A DNA stretch of 64,000 nt from Planktotalea arctica (GTDB lineage: Bacteria; Pseudomonadota; Alphaproteobacteria; Rhodobacterales; Rhodobacteraceae), in assembly GCF_002105285.1 (NCBI RefSeq), contig NZ_MUHR01000011.1:248001-312000 (forward strand). Direction: 5' to 3'. A program made the translations under genes and the position numbers. Below, piece by piece: positions 43,062 through 51,717 of the stretch. Position 1 is the first letter of the stretch. Every line of letters starts with the position of its first letter. The notes below the pieces were generated by a model that had not been told where the DNA came from, made no database searches, and worked only from the letters and a program-made list of their open reading frames with translations.

Positions 43062-44332
43062 AGTGCGGCACTGGCTTTATTATTGCGGCACCCTCGTCCG
43101 GCTCTGGCAAGACCACGATCACTTTGGGACTTTTGCGCGCGTTCAACCGCAAAGGCATCCCTGTGCGTGGCGCTAAATCCGGCCCTGACTACATTGACCC
43201 ACGCTTTCACGAGGCCGCGTCTGGCGCGCCTTGCTTCAACCTTGATGCCTGGGCCATGTCCCCTGAACGGATCACATCGCTTGCCGCTGGTGACATTCCG
43301 CTAATCGTTGAAGGGGCTATGGGGCTGTTTGATGGCGCACCGCCTGATGGGCGAGGGTCAGTTGCCGATCTTGCGCGGCAACTGAAGCTACCTGTTGTTC
43401 TGGTTGTTGATGCCTCTCGGATTGCGCAATCTATCGCACCTTTGGTTCTCGGCTTTGCGCAATACGATCCAAAAGTGATGGTCGCGGGTGTGATCCTGAA
43501 CAAAGTCGGAAGCGCGCGTCATGAAACCATTTTACGACGCGCCCTTTTGCCAAGTGGCCTACCTGTTCTAGGTGTTATCCCACGTCGCAGTGGCATCGAA
43601 CAACCCTCGCGACACCTTGGATTGATCCAAGCACAAGAGCACGACGACTTGGACGCATTTATCGAAGGCGCTGCTGATCTGATTGTAACGCATGTCGATC
43701 TCGACCTGATTTCAGAATTGACCCGATCGCTTCCCGATCGTGATTTTTCAAGAAAAATCGCCCCCCCCGCGCAACGCATAGCAATCGCACAAGACCGTGC
43801 ATTCGCCTTTGCCTACCCGCATCTGTTGCAAGACTGGCACGAACAAGGTGCGCAGATTGAAATCTTCTCTCCACTTAACAACGACCCAATACCAGCCAGC
43901 GATTTCATCTACCTTCCGGGTGGCTATCCAGAATTATATGCAGCTAAACTCGCCTCTTCGTCCTGCTTCATGACCTCACTCAGAGCTGCCGCAAAGACGA
44001 CGCAAATCTACGGCGAATGCGGCGGCTACATGGTGTTGGGCGATGGTCTAATCGACGCGCAAGGAACACATCATGAAATGGCAGGTTTACTGCGGCTCGA
44101 AACCTCGTTTCAGCAACGCAAGCTCCACCTCGGATACCGCCACTTGAACGCAGCCCAAGGCCCCTTCAAGGGTCAATGGAACGCTCATGAATTCCACTAT
44201 GCAAGTACACTAAGCGCACAGGGCGAGCCGCTTTTCGCCGCAAAAGACGCCGAAGGATTGGACCTGCCCGCCATGGGTTTGACGTTAGGTAACGTGTCTG
44301 GTTCCTTCGCGCATATCATTGATGCTGCATGA
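43058..44332 (+). CDS. cobB: Cobyrinic acid a,c-diamide synthase
   Basis: ATP-dependent amidation of the a and c side chains of the corrin ring using glutamine. 424 residues: P-loop APSSGSGKTTITL from residue 11, LVVDASRIAQS, and a type I glutamine amidotransferase half with the nucleophile Cys in IYGECGGYMVLGDG and the C-terminal HEFHYAST. From about 43,250 to 44,330 base and codon use appears less GC-rich than its neighbours. Coupled to cobA. Confidence 0.93.
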   Translation: MKCGTGFIIAAPSSGSGKTTITLGLLRAFNRKGIPVRGAKSGPDYIDPRFHEAASGAPCFNLDAWAMSPERITSLAAGDIPLIVEGAMGLFDGAPPDGRGSVADLARQLKLPVVLVVDASRIAQSIAPLVLGFAQYDPKVMVAGVILNKVGSARHETILRRALLPSGLPVLGVIPRRSGIEQPSRHLGLIQAQEHDDLDAFIEGAADLIVTHVDLDLISELTRSLPDRDFSRKIAPPAQRIAIAQDRAFAFAYPHLLQDWHEQGAQIEIFSPLNNDPIPASDFIYLPGGYPELYAAKLASSSCFMTSLRAAAKTTQIYGECGGYMVLGDGLIDAQGTHHEMAGLLRLETSFQQRKLHLGYRHLNAAQGPFKGQWNAHEFHYASTLSAQGEPLFAAKDAEGLDLPAMGLTLGNVSGSFAHIIDAA

Positions 44333-44374
44333 GCATGCTTGCTTGGCGCGCGCCGCAGGTTTAAGGCAGAATTT

Positions 44375-45604
44375 ATGACCCAAGCCGTTTCCTCCCCCCG
44401 CCGCACCGTTTTCATCCTGATCCTGGCGCAGGCCATTCTTGGTTCGCAAATGCCGATGCTCTTCACGATCGCGGGTCTTGCGGGGCAATCCATGGCCTCG
44501 AATATCTGTTTCGCAACCATGCCGATTTCGATGATCATCATCGGCTCCATGTGCGCGGCCACGCCGATTTCGGCGGTGATGCAGCGCTACGGGCGGCGCG
44601 CGGGCTTCTGGATCGGCACGGCAGGCGGTGCGCTTGGCGGGTTAATCGGCGCTATCGCACTTTATTACTCGAACTTCCCCCTGTTCCTGTTCGGCAGCTT
44701 TTTCACTGGCCTTTACATGAGCGCGCAGGGCTTTTACCGCTTTGCCGCCGCGGACACGGCAGATGAATCCTTCCGCCCCAAGGCGATTTCCTACGTTATG
44801 GCAGGGGGCCTCGCGGCGGCGATCATTGGCCCACAAATGGTCAAAGCGACCAATGGCATGGTAGATTCGCCCGATGCGACTGTTTCCGCCTTTATGGGTG
44901 CCTATATCTTCGTGTTTTTGCTCAACGTCGTTGGCTCGCTCATTTTCCTGTTCATCAACATCCCTGCCCCTGCGGCCCCTGCCGAGGATGCGCCCGCTGC
45001 GCGCACACGTCTTGAGTTGCTGAAAACCCCGCGCATCGCGGTGGCGATGATCTGCGGTATGGTCTCCTATGCGCTGATGAACCTCGTGATGACATCGACG
45101 CCGCTTGCTGTTGTCGGCTGCGGATACAGCACGAACAACGCGGCCGACATCGTATCGGGCCACGTCCTTGCGATGTTCATTCCATCCTTCTTCACTGGCC
45201 ATCTGATTGCCCGTTTCGGCGTGGAAAAGATTGTTGGCGCCGGCCTTGTGCTCCTTGCGGCGGCGGGCGTGGTCGCTTTGAACGGCGTGGAGCTCGAGAA
45301 TTTCTTTGTCGCCCTCATCCTGCTCGGAATTGGCTGGAACTTCGGCTTTATCGGCGCGACTGCCATGCTGACCTCGGCCCATGGCCCCCGCGATCGGGGC
45401 CGCGTACAGGGGATGAATGATTTGTTTGTGTTCGGCGGCGTGACCGTCGCCTCGCTCGCCTCTGGCGGCTTGATGAACTGCTCAGGCGGTGATCCGGTGC
45501 AAGGTTGGAACGCGGTGAACCTCGCAATGATCCCGTTCCTTGCGCTTGCCGGGTCGGCGCTTATCTGGCTGATGATGCGGCCTAAAAGTTTCGAACCGGC
45601 CTAG
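44375..45604 (+). CDS. MFS transporter
   Basis: 409 residues from ATG 44375, preceded by AAGGCAG. About twelve helices; the central loop PAAPAEDAPAARTRLELLKTPR separates the halves. The motif MQRYGRRAGFWIGT between helices 2 and 3 matches the MFS loop-2 signature. It follows cobB by 42 bp and might be co-transcribed, but nothing shows a link to B12. Substrate unknown. Confidence 0.85.
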   Translation: MTQAVSSPRRTVFILILAQAILGSQMPMLFTIAGLAGQSMASNICFATMPISMIIIGSMCAATPISAVMQRYGRRAGFWIGTAGGALGGLIGAIALYYSNFPLFLFGSFFTGLYMSAQGFYRFAAADTADESFRPKAISYVMAGGLAAAIIGPQMVKATNGMVDSPDATVSAFMGAYIFVFLLNVVGSLIFLFINIPAPAAPAEDAPAARTRLELLKTPRIAVAMICGMVSYALMNLVMTSTPLAVVGCGYSTNNAADIVSGHVLAMFIPSFFTGHLIARFGVEKIVGAGLVLLAAAGVVALNGVELENFFVALILLGIGWNFGFIGATAMLTSAHGPRDRGRVQGMNDLFVFGGVTVASLASGGLMNCSGGDPVQGWNAVNLAMIPFLALAGSALIWLMMRPKSFEPA

Positions 45605-45611
45605 GCGGGCG

Positions 45612-46370
45612 CTACCAGCGGCCCAGCAGTGCCGCTTTGCTCAAGCCAAGCGATGATTTTAGCGCGCCCACGTCGAGGCGACCCTGTGCAACCGCCCCGG
45701 GATCGCGCGCGGCTTGTGCCAAAATAGGCTGCGTTTGCCAGAGCGCAATGCAGCCGGACTTGTGCAGGTTCAAACGCCCTGCGCTCGCACGTTTCAGCCG
45801 CGCCAAACCGGTCTTTGCCAGATCGGCAATTGCGCTCGCGCGCCCATCAAGCAGCGGTACGCGCTTGGCCTCCTCCAGCGCCGGAATCGCTTGGAAGAAC
45901 GCAGCCAAGCCAGCGGCGTAGCCCGCGTCTTTGGCGACGTTCGCATCGGCCTTGCCAAGCGCGTCGCAGACCGCAAAAAGCAGCCCGCCTGACGTGTCCT
46001 CCAGATAGGCGGTAAAGGCGGCGGCGTCCTCGAACGGATCTTTGTAGATGTCCCAGCGGCGCGCGGCAATAAGGCGATCCATCGCCTCTGCCCCCGCGTG
46101 GCTCAACACACCAGCGAGCGGCGTTGCAACTTCGTGCCGGCGCACCTCGTCCCCCTCGATGATCTGCTCCATCACATCGCGCCACCACTGCAGGCGCATC
46201 TCGGCAATCATCGGTTCTTGCGTCACCCATGGTGCACGCGAAATTTCGATGTTGGCGGCGTAGATCGGGAACAGGATCGCGCGCGCCTCCACTGGAGCGG
46301 CCATCGCCGCGCGAAAGCGCACTGGGTCGCCGCGCTCGACAATTGCGGCGCACGCATGCCAATCGCTCAT
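45612..46370 (-). CDS. Squalene/phytoene synthase family protein (NDUFAF6-like)
   Basis: 252 residues of the trans-prenyltransferase fold. RAILFPIYAANIEISRAPWV, then EMRLQWWRDVMEQI and the later KDAGYAAGLAAFFQAIPAL match the squalene/phytoene-synthase family group that includes mitochondrial NDUFAF6. The Asp-rich DxxxD motifs of real squalene or phytoene synthases are not obvious, so carotenoid or hopanoid synthesis is unlikely. In that subgroup a role in respiratory complex I assembly is known; here it is inference. Overlaps the hydrolase gene by ATGA. Confidence 0.8.
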   Translation of the reverse strand: MSDWHACAAIVERGDPVRFRAAMAAPVEARAILFPIYAANIEISRAPWVTQEPMIAEMRLQWWRDVMEQIIEGDEVRRHEVATPLAGVLSHAGAEAMDRLIAARRWDIYKDPFEDAAAFTAYLEDTSGGLLFAVCDALGKADANVAKDAGYAAGLAAFFQAIPALEEAKRVPLLDGRASAIADLAKTGLARLKRASAGRLNLHKSGCIALWQTQPILAQAARDPGAVAQGRLDVGALKSSLGLSKAALLGRW

Positions 46371-47350
46371 CGCAGGTGCGCCCGGATCGCAGACAGGGTT
46401 TCATCTGCATCGATGATGCCCAAGTGATCCACGCCCTCCACGACTACATATCTACCTTTGTCCGTCACAGCACGCATCACTCCCTCGAATTTGTCCGCAT
46501 AGAACGCTTCGTCCTCGCTGCCAACCACAAGGGTGAAGTTGGGCAGCGCGGCGATGTCGCTTAGATAATCTTCGCGCGGTGCAAAACCAGTGTTGAGCCG
46601 GAAGGAATAGGCGGTTGTTGCCAAGTGACCATAGCGTCCTTGAGTGATTTCTGCGGGCATATTGAACTGAATAGCCGTCAAATGATTAAGCCCAGTAAAC
46701 CCGAAACCGTTAAGGATACTCAGGCCGATCACACGGCGCAGTAATAAATGCGCCCAACCACCTGAATCGGCCCGCGTCGAGGGCGCATCATGCTTGAGGA
46801 AGGGCGCAAACAAAATTGCGTCGTCGATCAGCGCGCCGTTTGCCCCGCCTGCAAAGCGCACCACAAGTCCGCCGCCAGAGGAATGCCCGAGCATGACAAC
46901 TTGCTGGTCCTTCGCTGCTTCTGCTTTGATCAGATCGGCCAAATCATCCTCCATCTGGCCAATGTAATCCACATCGCCGCGACGCTCTGGCGTGGCACCA
47001 TGACCGCGTAAATCAACGGCAAGAACATGCGCATCATTGGCGAGGTTTTGCGCAATTGCATTATATTGCAATCCATTCCAACCAGAACCGTGCACGAGGA
47101 TCAGCAAGGGTTTTTCCGCGTCCGGCAGTCCGTATTTGCGCACCGGCATCGACCAGCCATCGCGCATTTGGATTTGCTCTGGCTCGGCCGCAGTTTCCAA
47201 ATCTCCTGCCAGAGCCGCCTCAAAATTCAGGGTCTCGCCGGTTTGGATCGTTTCAAGTTTCATCGGCCATTGCGATGCAATAAGCCCGAGCGGAACCAAC
47301 GCGGTAATCACAAGGCTTACCGCGATAAATTTAATGATTTTCATAAGCAT
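46367..47350 (-). CDS. Membrane-anchored alpha/beta hydrolase
   Basis: 327 residues. A hydrophobic N-terminal helix (about 4-26, KIIKFIAVSLVITALVPLG) is either an anchor or signal. The hydrolase core shows LVHGSGWNGLQY (oxyanion), GHSSGGG with the nucleophile Ser, and VEGVDHLGIID with the His. ATG 47350 lies one base after the HTH gene. The substrate is not evident. Confidence 0.82.
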   Translation of the reverse strand: MLMKIIKFIAVSLVITALVPLGLIASQWPMKLETIQTGETLNFEAALAGDLETAAEPEQIQMRDGWSMPVRKYGLPDAEKPLLILVHGSGWNGLQYNAIAQNLANDAHVLAVDLRGHGATPERRGDVDYIGQMEDDLADLIKAEAAKDQQVVMLGHSSGGGLVVRFAGGANGALIDDAILFAPFLKHDAPSTRADSGGWAHLLLRRVIGLSILNGFGFTGLNHLTAIQFNMPAEITQGRYGHLATTAYSFRLNTGFAPREDYLSDIAALPNFTLVVGSEDEAFYADKFEGVMRAVTDKGRYVVVEGVDHLGIIDADETLSAIRAHLR

Positions 47351-47351
47351 G

Positions 47352-47558
47352 TCAGTCGTCTTTCACGTAAAAAATATCATGAACAGAACACTCCAGCGCA
47401 CGCGCGATTTGCAAGGCAAGCAGCGTTGACGGAGTGAAAACACGGTTTTCAATCGTGTTTATGGATTTGCGCGAGACGCCAACGGCCTCTGCCAGCGAGG
47501 CTTGGGTAAAGCCCTTGTCGGTGCGGTGCGCTTTAAGGGTGTTGTGCAGCTCGGCCAT
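47352..47558 (-). CDS. Small Cro/C1-type HTH regulator
   Basis: 68 residues, one helix-turn-helix domain: RTDKGFTQASLAEAVGVSRKSINTIENR (about 12-39), typical of stand-alone XRE regulators (YozG type). It sits between a small membrane-protein gene (3 bp) and a hydrolase gene (1 bp). HTH plus four-helix membrane protein is a recurring bacterial pair, where the membrane partner may modulate the regulator. Confidence 0.9.
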   Translation of the reverse strand: MAELHNTLKAHRTDKGFTQASLAEAVGVSRKSINTIENRVFTPSTLLALQIARALECSVHDIFYVKDD

Positions 47559-47561
47559 GGC

Positions 47562-47960
47562 TCAGGACCGCAGGTTGATGAAGCAAAACACCAGCATCGG
47601 CGCCGCGCCTGCCGCCGTGCCCATCGCAGCAATGGACGTGCTTGGCGCGATCCAGTCAAGCCCCATAAGGATACCGAAGATCGGATAGAGCGAGATCGAG
47701 AACCAATAGGAGAACCTAATCGCCTGCCCCCATTCGGCCCAGAACAATTCATCATGGGCCATGCCCGCCGCACGCGGCCCTGCCTTGATCGCAGAAAGCC
47801 ACATCACCAGACCAGCGGCAAAGCCGGATGCACCGGGCAGCCAAGGCGAAAACGGGCGCGGCGTGTTACCCGCCAGCGCCATCGCGCTGTAGGACAGGCA
47901 AACTAGCCCAGCGAAACCGAAGACCGCAATGCGAATGCGCGAGAGTGTGTCAGCGTTCAT
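47562..47960 (-). CDS. Four-helix membrane protein paired with HTH regulator
   Basis: 132 residues with four predicted helices (about 10-30, 43-60, 83-100, 107-128). A polar segment AGMAHDELFWAEWGQAI between helices 2 and 3 is reminiscent of DUF2178/DUF3796-type partners of YozG-like regulators; the match is by pattern, not alignment. Lies 3 bp after gdx and 3 bp before the HTH gene. Confidence 0.65.
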   Translation of the reverse strand: MNADTLSRIRIAVFGFAGLVCLSYSAMALAGNTPRPFSPWLPGASGFAAGLVMWLSAIKAGPRAAGMAHDELFWAEWGQAIRFSYWFSISLYPIFGILMGLDWIAPSTSIAAMGTAAGAAPMLVFCFINLRS

Positions 47961-47963
47961 GGC

Positions 47964-48281
47964 TTATCCCTCTGCCAGTTTGAGGCCGGCAATGCCGATC
48001 ACGATGAGGGCGGCACTGGCAAGGCGCATAGGGCTGGCCGCTTCGCCAAAGGCGTAAATACCCACGATAAAGGAACCAACAGCACCAATGCCGACCCAGA
48101 CAGGATAGGCCGTGCCGAGGGGCAGCGACTTCATCGCATAGGCGAGCAGCCAGAAACTGACGAAGGCCGCAACCGCAACGATGACGCTATAGAGTGGTTT
48201 GCTAAACCCGTCAGACGCTTTGAGAGCAGTGGCCCAAACGACTTCAAGGCAGCCAGAAATTGCGAGAATGATCCAAGGCAT
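47964..48281 (-). CDS. gdx: Guanidinium exporter of the SMR family (Gdx/SugE)
   Basis: 105 residues, four transmembrane helices, antiparallel dimer. The family Glu is in SGCLEVVWATALK (residue 13), and LLAYAMKSLPLGTAYPVWVGIGAVG closely follows the E. coli SugE/Gdx pattern, which exports guanidinium in exchange for protons. ATG 48281 is chosen; an upstream start would overlap cimA. The leader carries an inverted repeat but no guanidine riboswitch that I can recognise. Confidence 0.9.
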   Translation of the reverse strand: MPWIILAISGCLEVVWATALKASDGFSKPLYSVIVAVAAFVSFWLLAYAMKSLPLGTAYPVWVGIGAVGSFIVGIYAFGEAASPMRLASAALIVIGIAGLKLAEG

Positions 48282-48306
48282 ATCAGATACTCCATGCAAC
48301 CTGTGA

Positions 48307-48336
48307 GTTACATGAGTAGCTAAGGTGACATGTAAC
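48307..48336. promoter_or_regulatory. Inverted repeat in the gdx leader, possible operator
   Basis: GTTACATG (48307-48314) and CATGTAAC (48329-48336) form a perfect 8-bp inverted repeat with 14 bases between, inside the 62-bp gap between cimA and gdx. Further GGTTAC/GTTAC copies lie beside it (about 48341-48349). Spacing suits a dimeric repressor site. Confidence 0.45.
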
Positions 48337-48343
48337 GTCAAGG

Positions 48344-49972
48344 TTACTTGTGCGCTTTTTCCGATGTATCGCGAATGAGCTTCCATTGGATTGCATCCAG
48401 CAGCGCCTCAAAACTCGCGTCCACAATGTTGGGCGAAGCCCCTACAGTACTCCAGCGATTGCCCTTGGAATCGGCACTATCAATGATGACGCGCGTGACC
48501 GCTTCTGTGCCGCCTTGGGTGATGCGCACCTTGAAATCAACAAGGCGCATATCATCGATCATCTCTTGATATTGACCCAAATCCTTGGCCAGAGCCTTGG
48601 ACAATGCGTTCACAGGACCGCGGTCCGATCCGGTGTCATCCATGCTTTCGCTGACGGAGAGCTTCTTTTCCCCGTCGATCTTAACCACGACGACCGCCTC
48701 GGAGAGCGAGATCATTTTGTCGTATTTGTTCTTGCGCCGCTCCACCGTGACCTTGTAGCGCTTCACCTCGAAAAAATCGGGCATCTGGCCGAGCGCACGG
48801 CGCGCGAGCAGCTCGAAACTGGCCTGCGCGGTATCATAGGAATAGCCCTGCGATTCGCGCTCCTTGATCTCATCCAGCAGAAACCCGAGCGCCGGATCGC
48901 CCTTTGCCACGCTCAACCCCGCGTCCGAGAGGCGTTTGCGCAGGTTGGATTGCCCAGCCTGATTGGACATTGGGATCACGCGCGCGTTGCCGACCACTTC
49001 GGGCGCGATATGCTCGTAGGTACTGGGGTCTTTCAGGATCGCGCTGGCATGCAAACCCGCCTTATGGGCAAAGGCCGAAGAGCCGACAAAAGGCGCTTGG
49101 CGCAGAGGCACGCGGTTCAGGATATCATCGAGCCTGTAGGACATATGCTTGAGCGATTTCAGCGCCTCCAGCGTGACGCCTGTTTCAAACTTGCTGGCAT
49201 AGGGTTCTTTGAGCAGCAAGATCGGGATGAGTGTCGTCAGGTTGGCATTGCCACAGCGCTCGCCCAGACCATTGAGCGTGCCTTGAACCTGCCGCGCGCC
49301 TGCGTCGATCGCTGCGAGCGAACAGGCGACCGCATTGGCCGTATCGTCATGGGTGTGAATGCCAAGATGATCGCCCTTGATACCAGAGGCGATGACAGCT
49401 TTGGTGATTTCGCTAACCTCGAGCGGCAGCGTGCCGCCATTGGTGTCGCACAGAACAACCCAGCGCGCGCCAGCCTCGATCGCCGCGTGCAGGGTTTCAA
49501 GCGCGTAAGTAGGATCGGCTTTGTAACCGTCGAAAAAGTGCTCCGCATCAAACAAGGCCTCGCGTCCCTCGCCCACGATATGCGAGATGGAGGCGGCGAT
49601 ATTGGCCGTGTTTTCCGCCTTGGTGATGCCGAGCGCGTCAGAGACGTGGAACGCGCTAGATTTCCCCACAAGGCAGACGGCGGCGGTTTGGGCCTGCATG
49701 ACCTGCGCGAGAACGTCGTCGTTCTCAGCGGACCTTCCGGTCCTTTTCGTCATCCCGAAAGCGGTCATTTTCGCACGGGTTTTGGGCGCTTCATCGAAAA
49801 ATGCTGAATCGGTGGGGTTCGCACCGGGCCAGCCGCCTTCGATATAATCAAGGCCAAGCTGGTCAAGCATTTGTGCGATCTGGATCTTCTCGGCAGTAGA
49901 GAATTGCACGCCTTGAGTTTGCTGCCCGTCGCGCAGGGTGGTGTCGTAGAGATAGAGTTTTTCTTTGCTCAT
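48344..49972 (-). CDS. cimA: Citramalate synthase
   Basis: Condenses pyruvate and acetyl-CoA to (R)-citramalate, a threonine-independent route to 2-oxobutyrate and isoleucine. 542 residues from ATG 49972. HMGL-like barrel: YDTTLRDGQQTQGVQFS (metal Asp), GIHTHDDTANAVA (His-x-His metal ligands), GLGERCGNANL, then the regulatory LeuA dimer domain from about 395. The DTTLRDG...QTQGV start and the length of the C-terminal part suit CimA rather than LeuA or NifV. Confidence 0.92.
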   Translation of the reverse strand: MSKEKLYLYDTTLRDGQQTQGVQFSTAEKIQIAQMLDQLGLDYIEGGWPGANPTDSAFFDEAPKTRAKMTAFGMTKRTGRSAENDDVLAQVMQAQTAAVCLVGKSSAFHVSDALGITKAENTANIAASISHIVGEGREALFDAEHFFDGYKADPTYALETLHAAIEAGARWVVLCDTNGGTLPLEVSEITKAVIASGIKGDHLGIHTHDDTANAVACSLAAIDAGARQVQGTLNGLGERCGNANLTTLIPILLLKEPYASKFETGVTLEALKSLKHMSYRLDDILNRVPLRQAPFVGSSAFAHKAGLHASAILKDPSTYEHIAPEVVGNARVIPMSNQAGQSNLRKRLSDAGLSVAKGDPALGFLLDEIKERESQGYSYDTAQASFELLARRALGQMPDFFEVKRYKVTVERRKNKYDKMISLSEAVVVVKIDGEKKLSVSESMDDTGSDRGPVNALSKALAKDLGQYQEMIDDMRLVDFKVRITQGGTEAVTRVIIDSADSKGNRWSTVGASPNIVDASFEALLDAIQWKLIRDTSEKAHK

Positions 49973-50014
49973 GACGCGCACCGTCTCTTTTTCCTAAGTC
50001 CTTGCCCTTTGCAC

Positions 50015-50104
50015 GGACAGCCCCCGACCGCCCCCATCAAACCAAAGGTTTGTCTCCGAAAAAACGGCGTGGGCTTCACCCCCACATTGGGTCGGGGGCT
50101 GTCC
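50015..50104. repeat. 90-bp branched palindrome between cysS and cimA
   Basis: Outer arms GGACAGCCCCCGACC (50015-50029) and GGTCGGGGGCTGTCC (50090-50104) are a perfect 15-bp inverted repeat. Inside are two more hairpins: CAAACC-AAA-GGTTTG (about 50038-50052) and GTGGG-CTTCAC-CCCAC (about 50069-50084). The whole could fold into a cloverleaf in RNA or DNA. It lies in the cimA leader on the minus strand, directly after cysS. Confidence 0.75.
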
Positions 50105-50120
50105 TGTGTGTGGAAGCGGG

Positions 50121-51482
50121 TCATAGAAGGCCCTCTAGTTTGGAGGGGTCAAAGTCAGCCGTGGGGACAAGCTCAACACCCTCTTTAGACATACGCACTT
50201 CGACGCCTGCCTCAGTTAACGCTGTCTTCAAATCATCGACGGCAGAGAAATTCTTAGTTTGCATCGCCTGCTCGCGCGCGCGGCTCAGCGCATTGCTATA
50301 GAGCGACAGATCGACAGCCTCGCCCCCCATCCAATCGCCCAGATCATCACCAAGCAAACCGATAAGAGCGCCCGCAGCCTTCAGCCCGCCTGCATCCCCT
50401 GTATTTGCCATCCTGTGCATTTCGGCAATGAGACCAGCCGTGTTCAAGTCATCCGACAAAAGCGCTAGAACGGAAGCAGAGACCTCGCTTGCTTCAACAC
50501 CGTCCACCAAAGCGCGCCACTTTCTAAGCGTCGCCTCCGCCTCTTTCCACTTCCTCTCAGTCCAATCCATCGGCTTGCGGTAATGCGTGCTCAGCATCAC
50601 AAACCGGATCACTTCCCCCGGCACACCTTTATCCAGCAAATCGCGCACCGTAAAAAAATTGCCCAAGGACTTGGACATCTTCTTGCCCTCGACCTGCAAC
50701 ATCTCGTTGTGCATCCAGATATTCGCGAAATCATGGCCGGCGCATTTGCTTTGCGCGATCTCGTTCTCGTGGTGAGGGAACATCAGATCATTGCCGCCGC
50801 CGTGAATGTCAAAACTCTCGCCAAGCAGCTCATGCGCCATAGCAGAGCATTCGATATGCCAGCCCGGACGTCCTTTACCCCAAGGCGAGGCCCAACCAGG
50901 CGTGTCCGCATCGGAGGGCTTCCACAAAACGAAATCCATCGGATTACGCTTGTAGGGCGCAACTTCCACGCGCGACCCTGCGATCATGTCATCAAGGCTG
51001 CGACCAGAAAATTTGCCGTAGTCCGCATAACTCTCAACGGCAAACAACACATGGCCTTCCGCCTCGTAGGCGTGACCCTTTTCGATTAGATCGGCGGTCA
51101 TATCCACCATCGGCTGGATATATTCGGTCGCGCGCGGCATGTGGGTTGGGTGCAGTGCGCCGACCGCATCCATATCCTCAAGATAGAGCGCGATTGTTCC
51201 GTCCGTGATTTCGCGAATGGACTGGCCCGTTTCAGCGGCACGCGCGTTGATCTTGTCGTCCACATCGGTGAAATTGCGCACGTAGCTCACACGGTCCGCG
51301 CCGTAGACATGGCGCAAAAGGCGAAACAAAGTGTCGAACACGATAACGGGGCGCGCATTGCCGATATGGGCTCGGTCATAAACCGTGGGCCCGCAGACAT
51401 ACATGGACACTTCGCCCGGTTTGATCGGCACGAGCGCCTCTTTCTTGCGGGTCTTGGTGTTGTGCAATGTGATCGATGTCAT
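50121..51482 (-). CDS. cysS: Cysteinyl-tRNA synthetase
   Basis: Class I aminoacyl-tRNA synthetase, 453 residues. HIGN (HIGH motif) at 39-42, zinc-binding Cys30 in [14 protein letters not shown] and HHENE in the middle ([20 protein letters not shown]), and KMSKS in [13 protein letters not shown]. Ordinary length and complete. Separated from cimA by the 90-bp palindrome. Confidence 0.97.
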   Translation of the reverse strand: MTSITLHNTKTRKKEALVPIKPGEVSMYVCGPTVYDRAHIGNARPVIVFDTLFRLLRHVYGADRVSYVRNFTDVDDKINARAAETGQSIREITDGTIALYLEDMDAVGALHPTHMPRATEYIQPMVDMTADLIEKGHAYEAEGHVLFAVESYADYGKFSGRSLDDMIAGSRVEVAPYKRNPMDFVLWKPSDADTPGWASPWGKGRPGWHIECSAMAHELLGESFDIHGGGNDLMFPHHENEIAQSKCAGHDFANIWMHNEMLQVEGKKMSKSLGNFFTVRDLLDKGVPGEVIRFVMLSTHYRKPMDWTERKWKEAEATLRKWRALVDGVEASEVSASVLALLSDDLNTAGLIAEMHRMANTGDAGGLKAAGALIGLLGDDLGDWMGGEAVDLSLYSNALSRAREQAMQTKNFSAVDDLKTALTEAGVEVRMSKEGVELVPTADFDPSKLEGLL

Positions 51483-51717
51483 GTCACAGGTCCTTGTAGC
51501 GCGCGCGAATGGTGCGGCGGACTTAGCAACTCAGATCAAAAGAGGAAATGTGAAACCGGCCCGCACAGTGAAGTTAGCGGAGGATACAGCAGATAATTGC
51601 AATGCTTTTTGTATGGCTCATAGCGCTTGAATAGCGGCGCGCTTTGCCTGTGTCCAGCGTGTTGACGAATCCGTGCGCAGGCGTCCAAGTATCGGGCAAT
51701 CTAGTCAGGAGTTCGCC

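Noticed and set aside
45612-46370. Carotenoid or hopanoid synthesis gene
   Set aside because: The Asp-rich catalytic motifs are not evident and no other terpenoid genes are adjacent.
48282-48343. Guanidine riboswitch ahead of gdx
   Set aside because: 62 bp with an inverted repeat but none of the conserved riboswitch sequence I would expect; a protein operator is simpler.
48350-49807. 485-codon plus-strand open frame
   Set aside because: Antisense to cimA, with no family resemblance.
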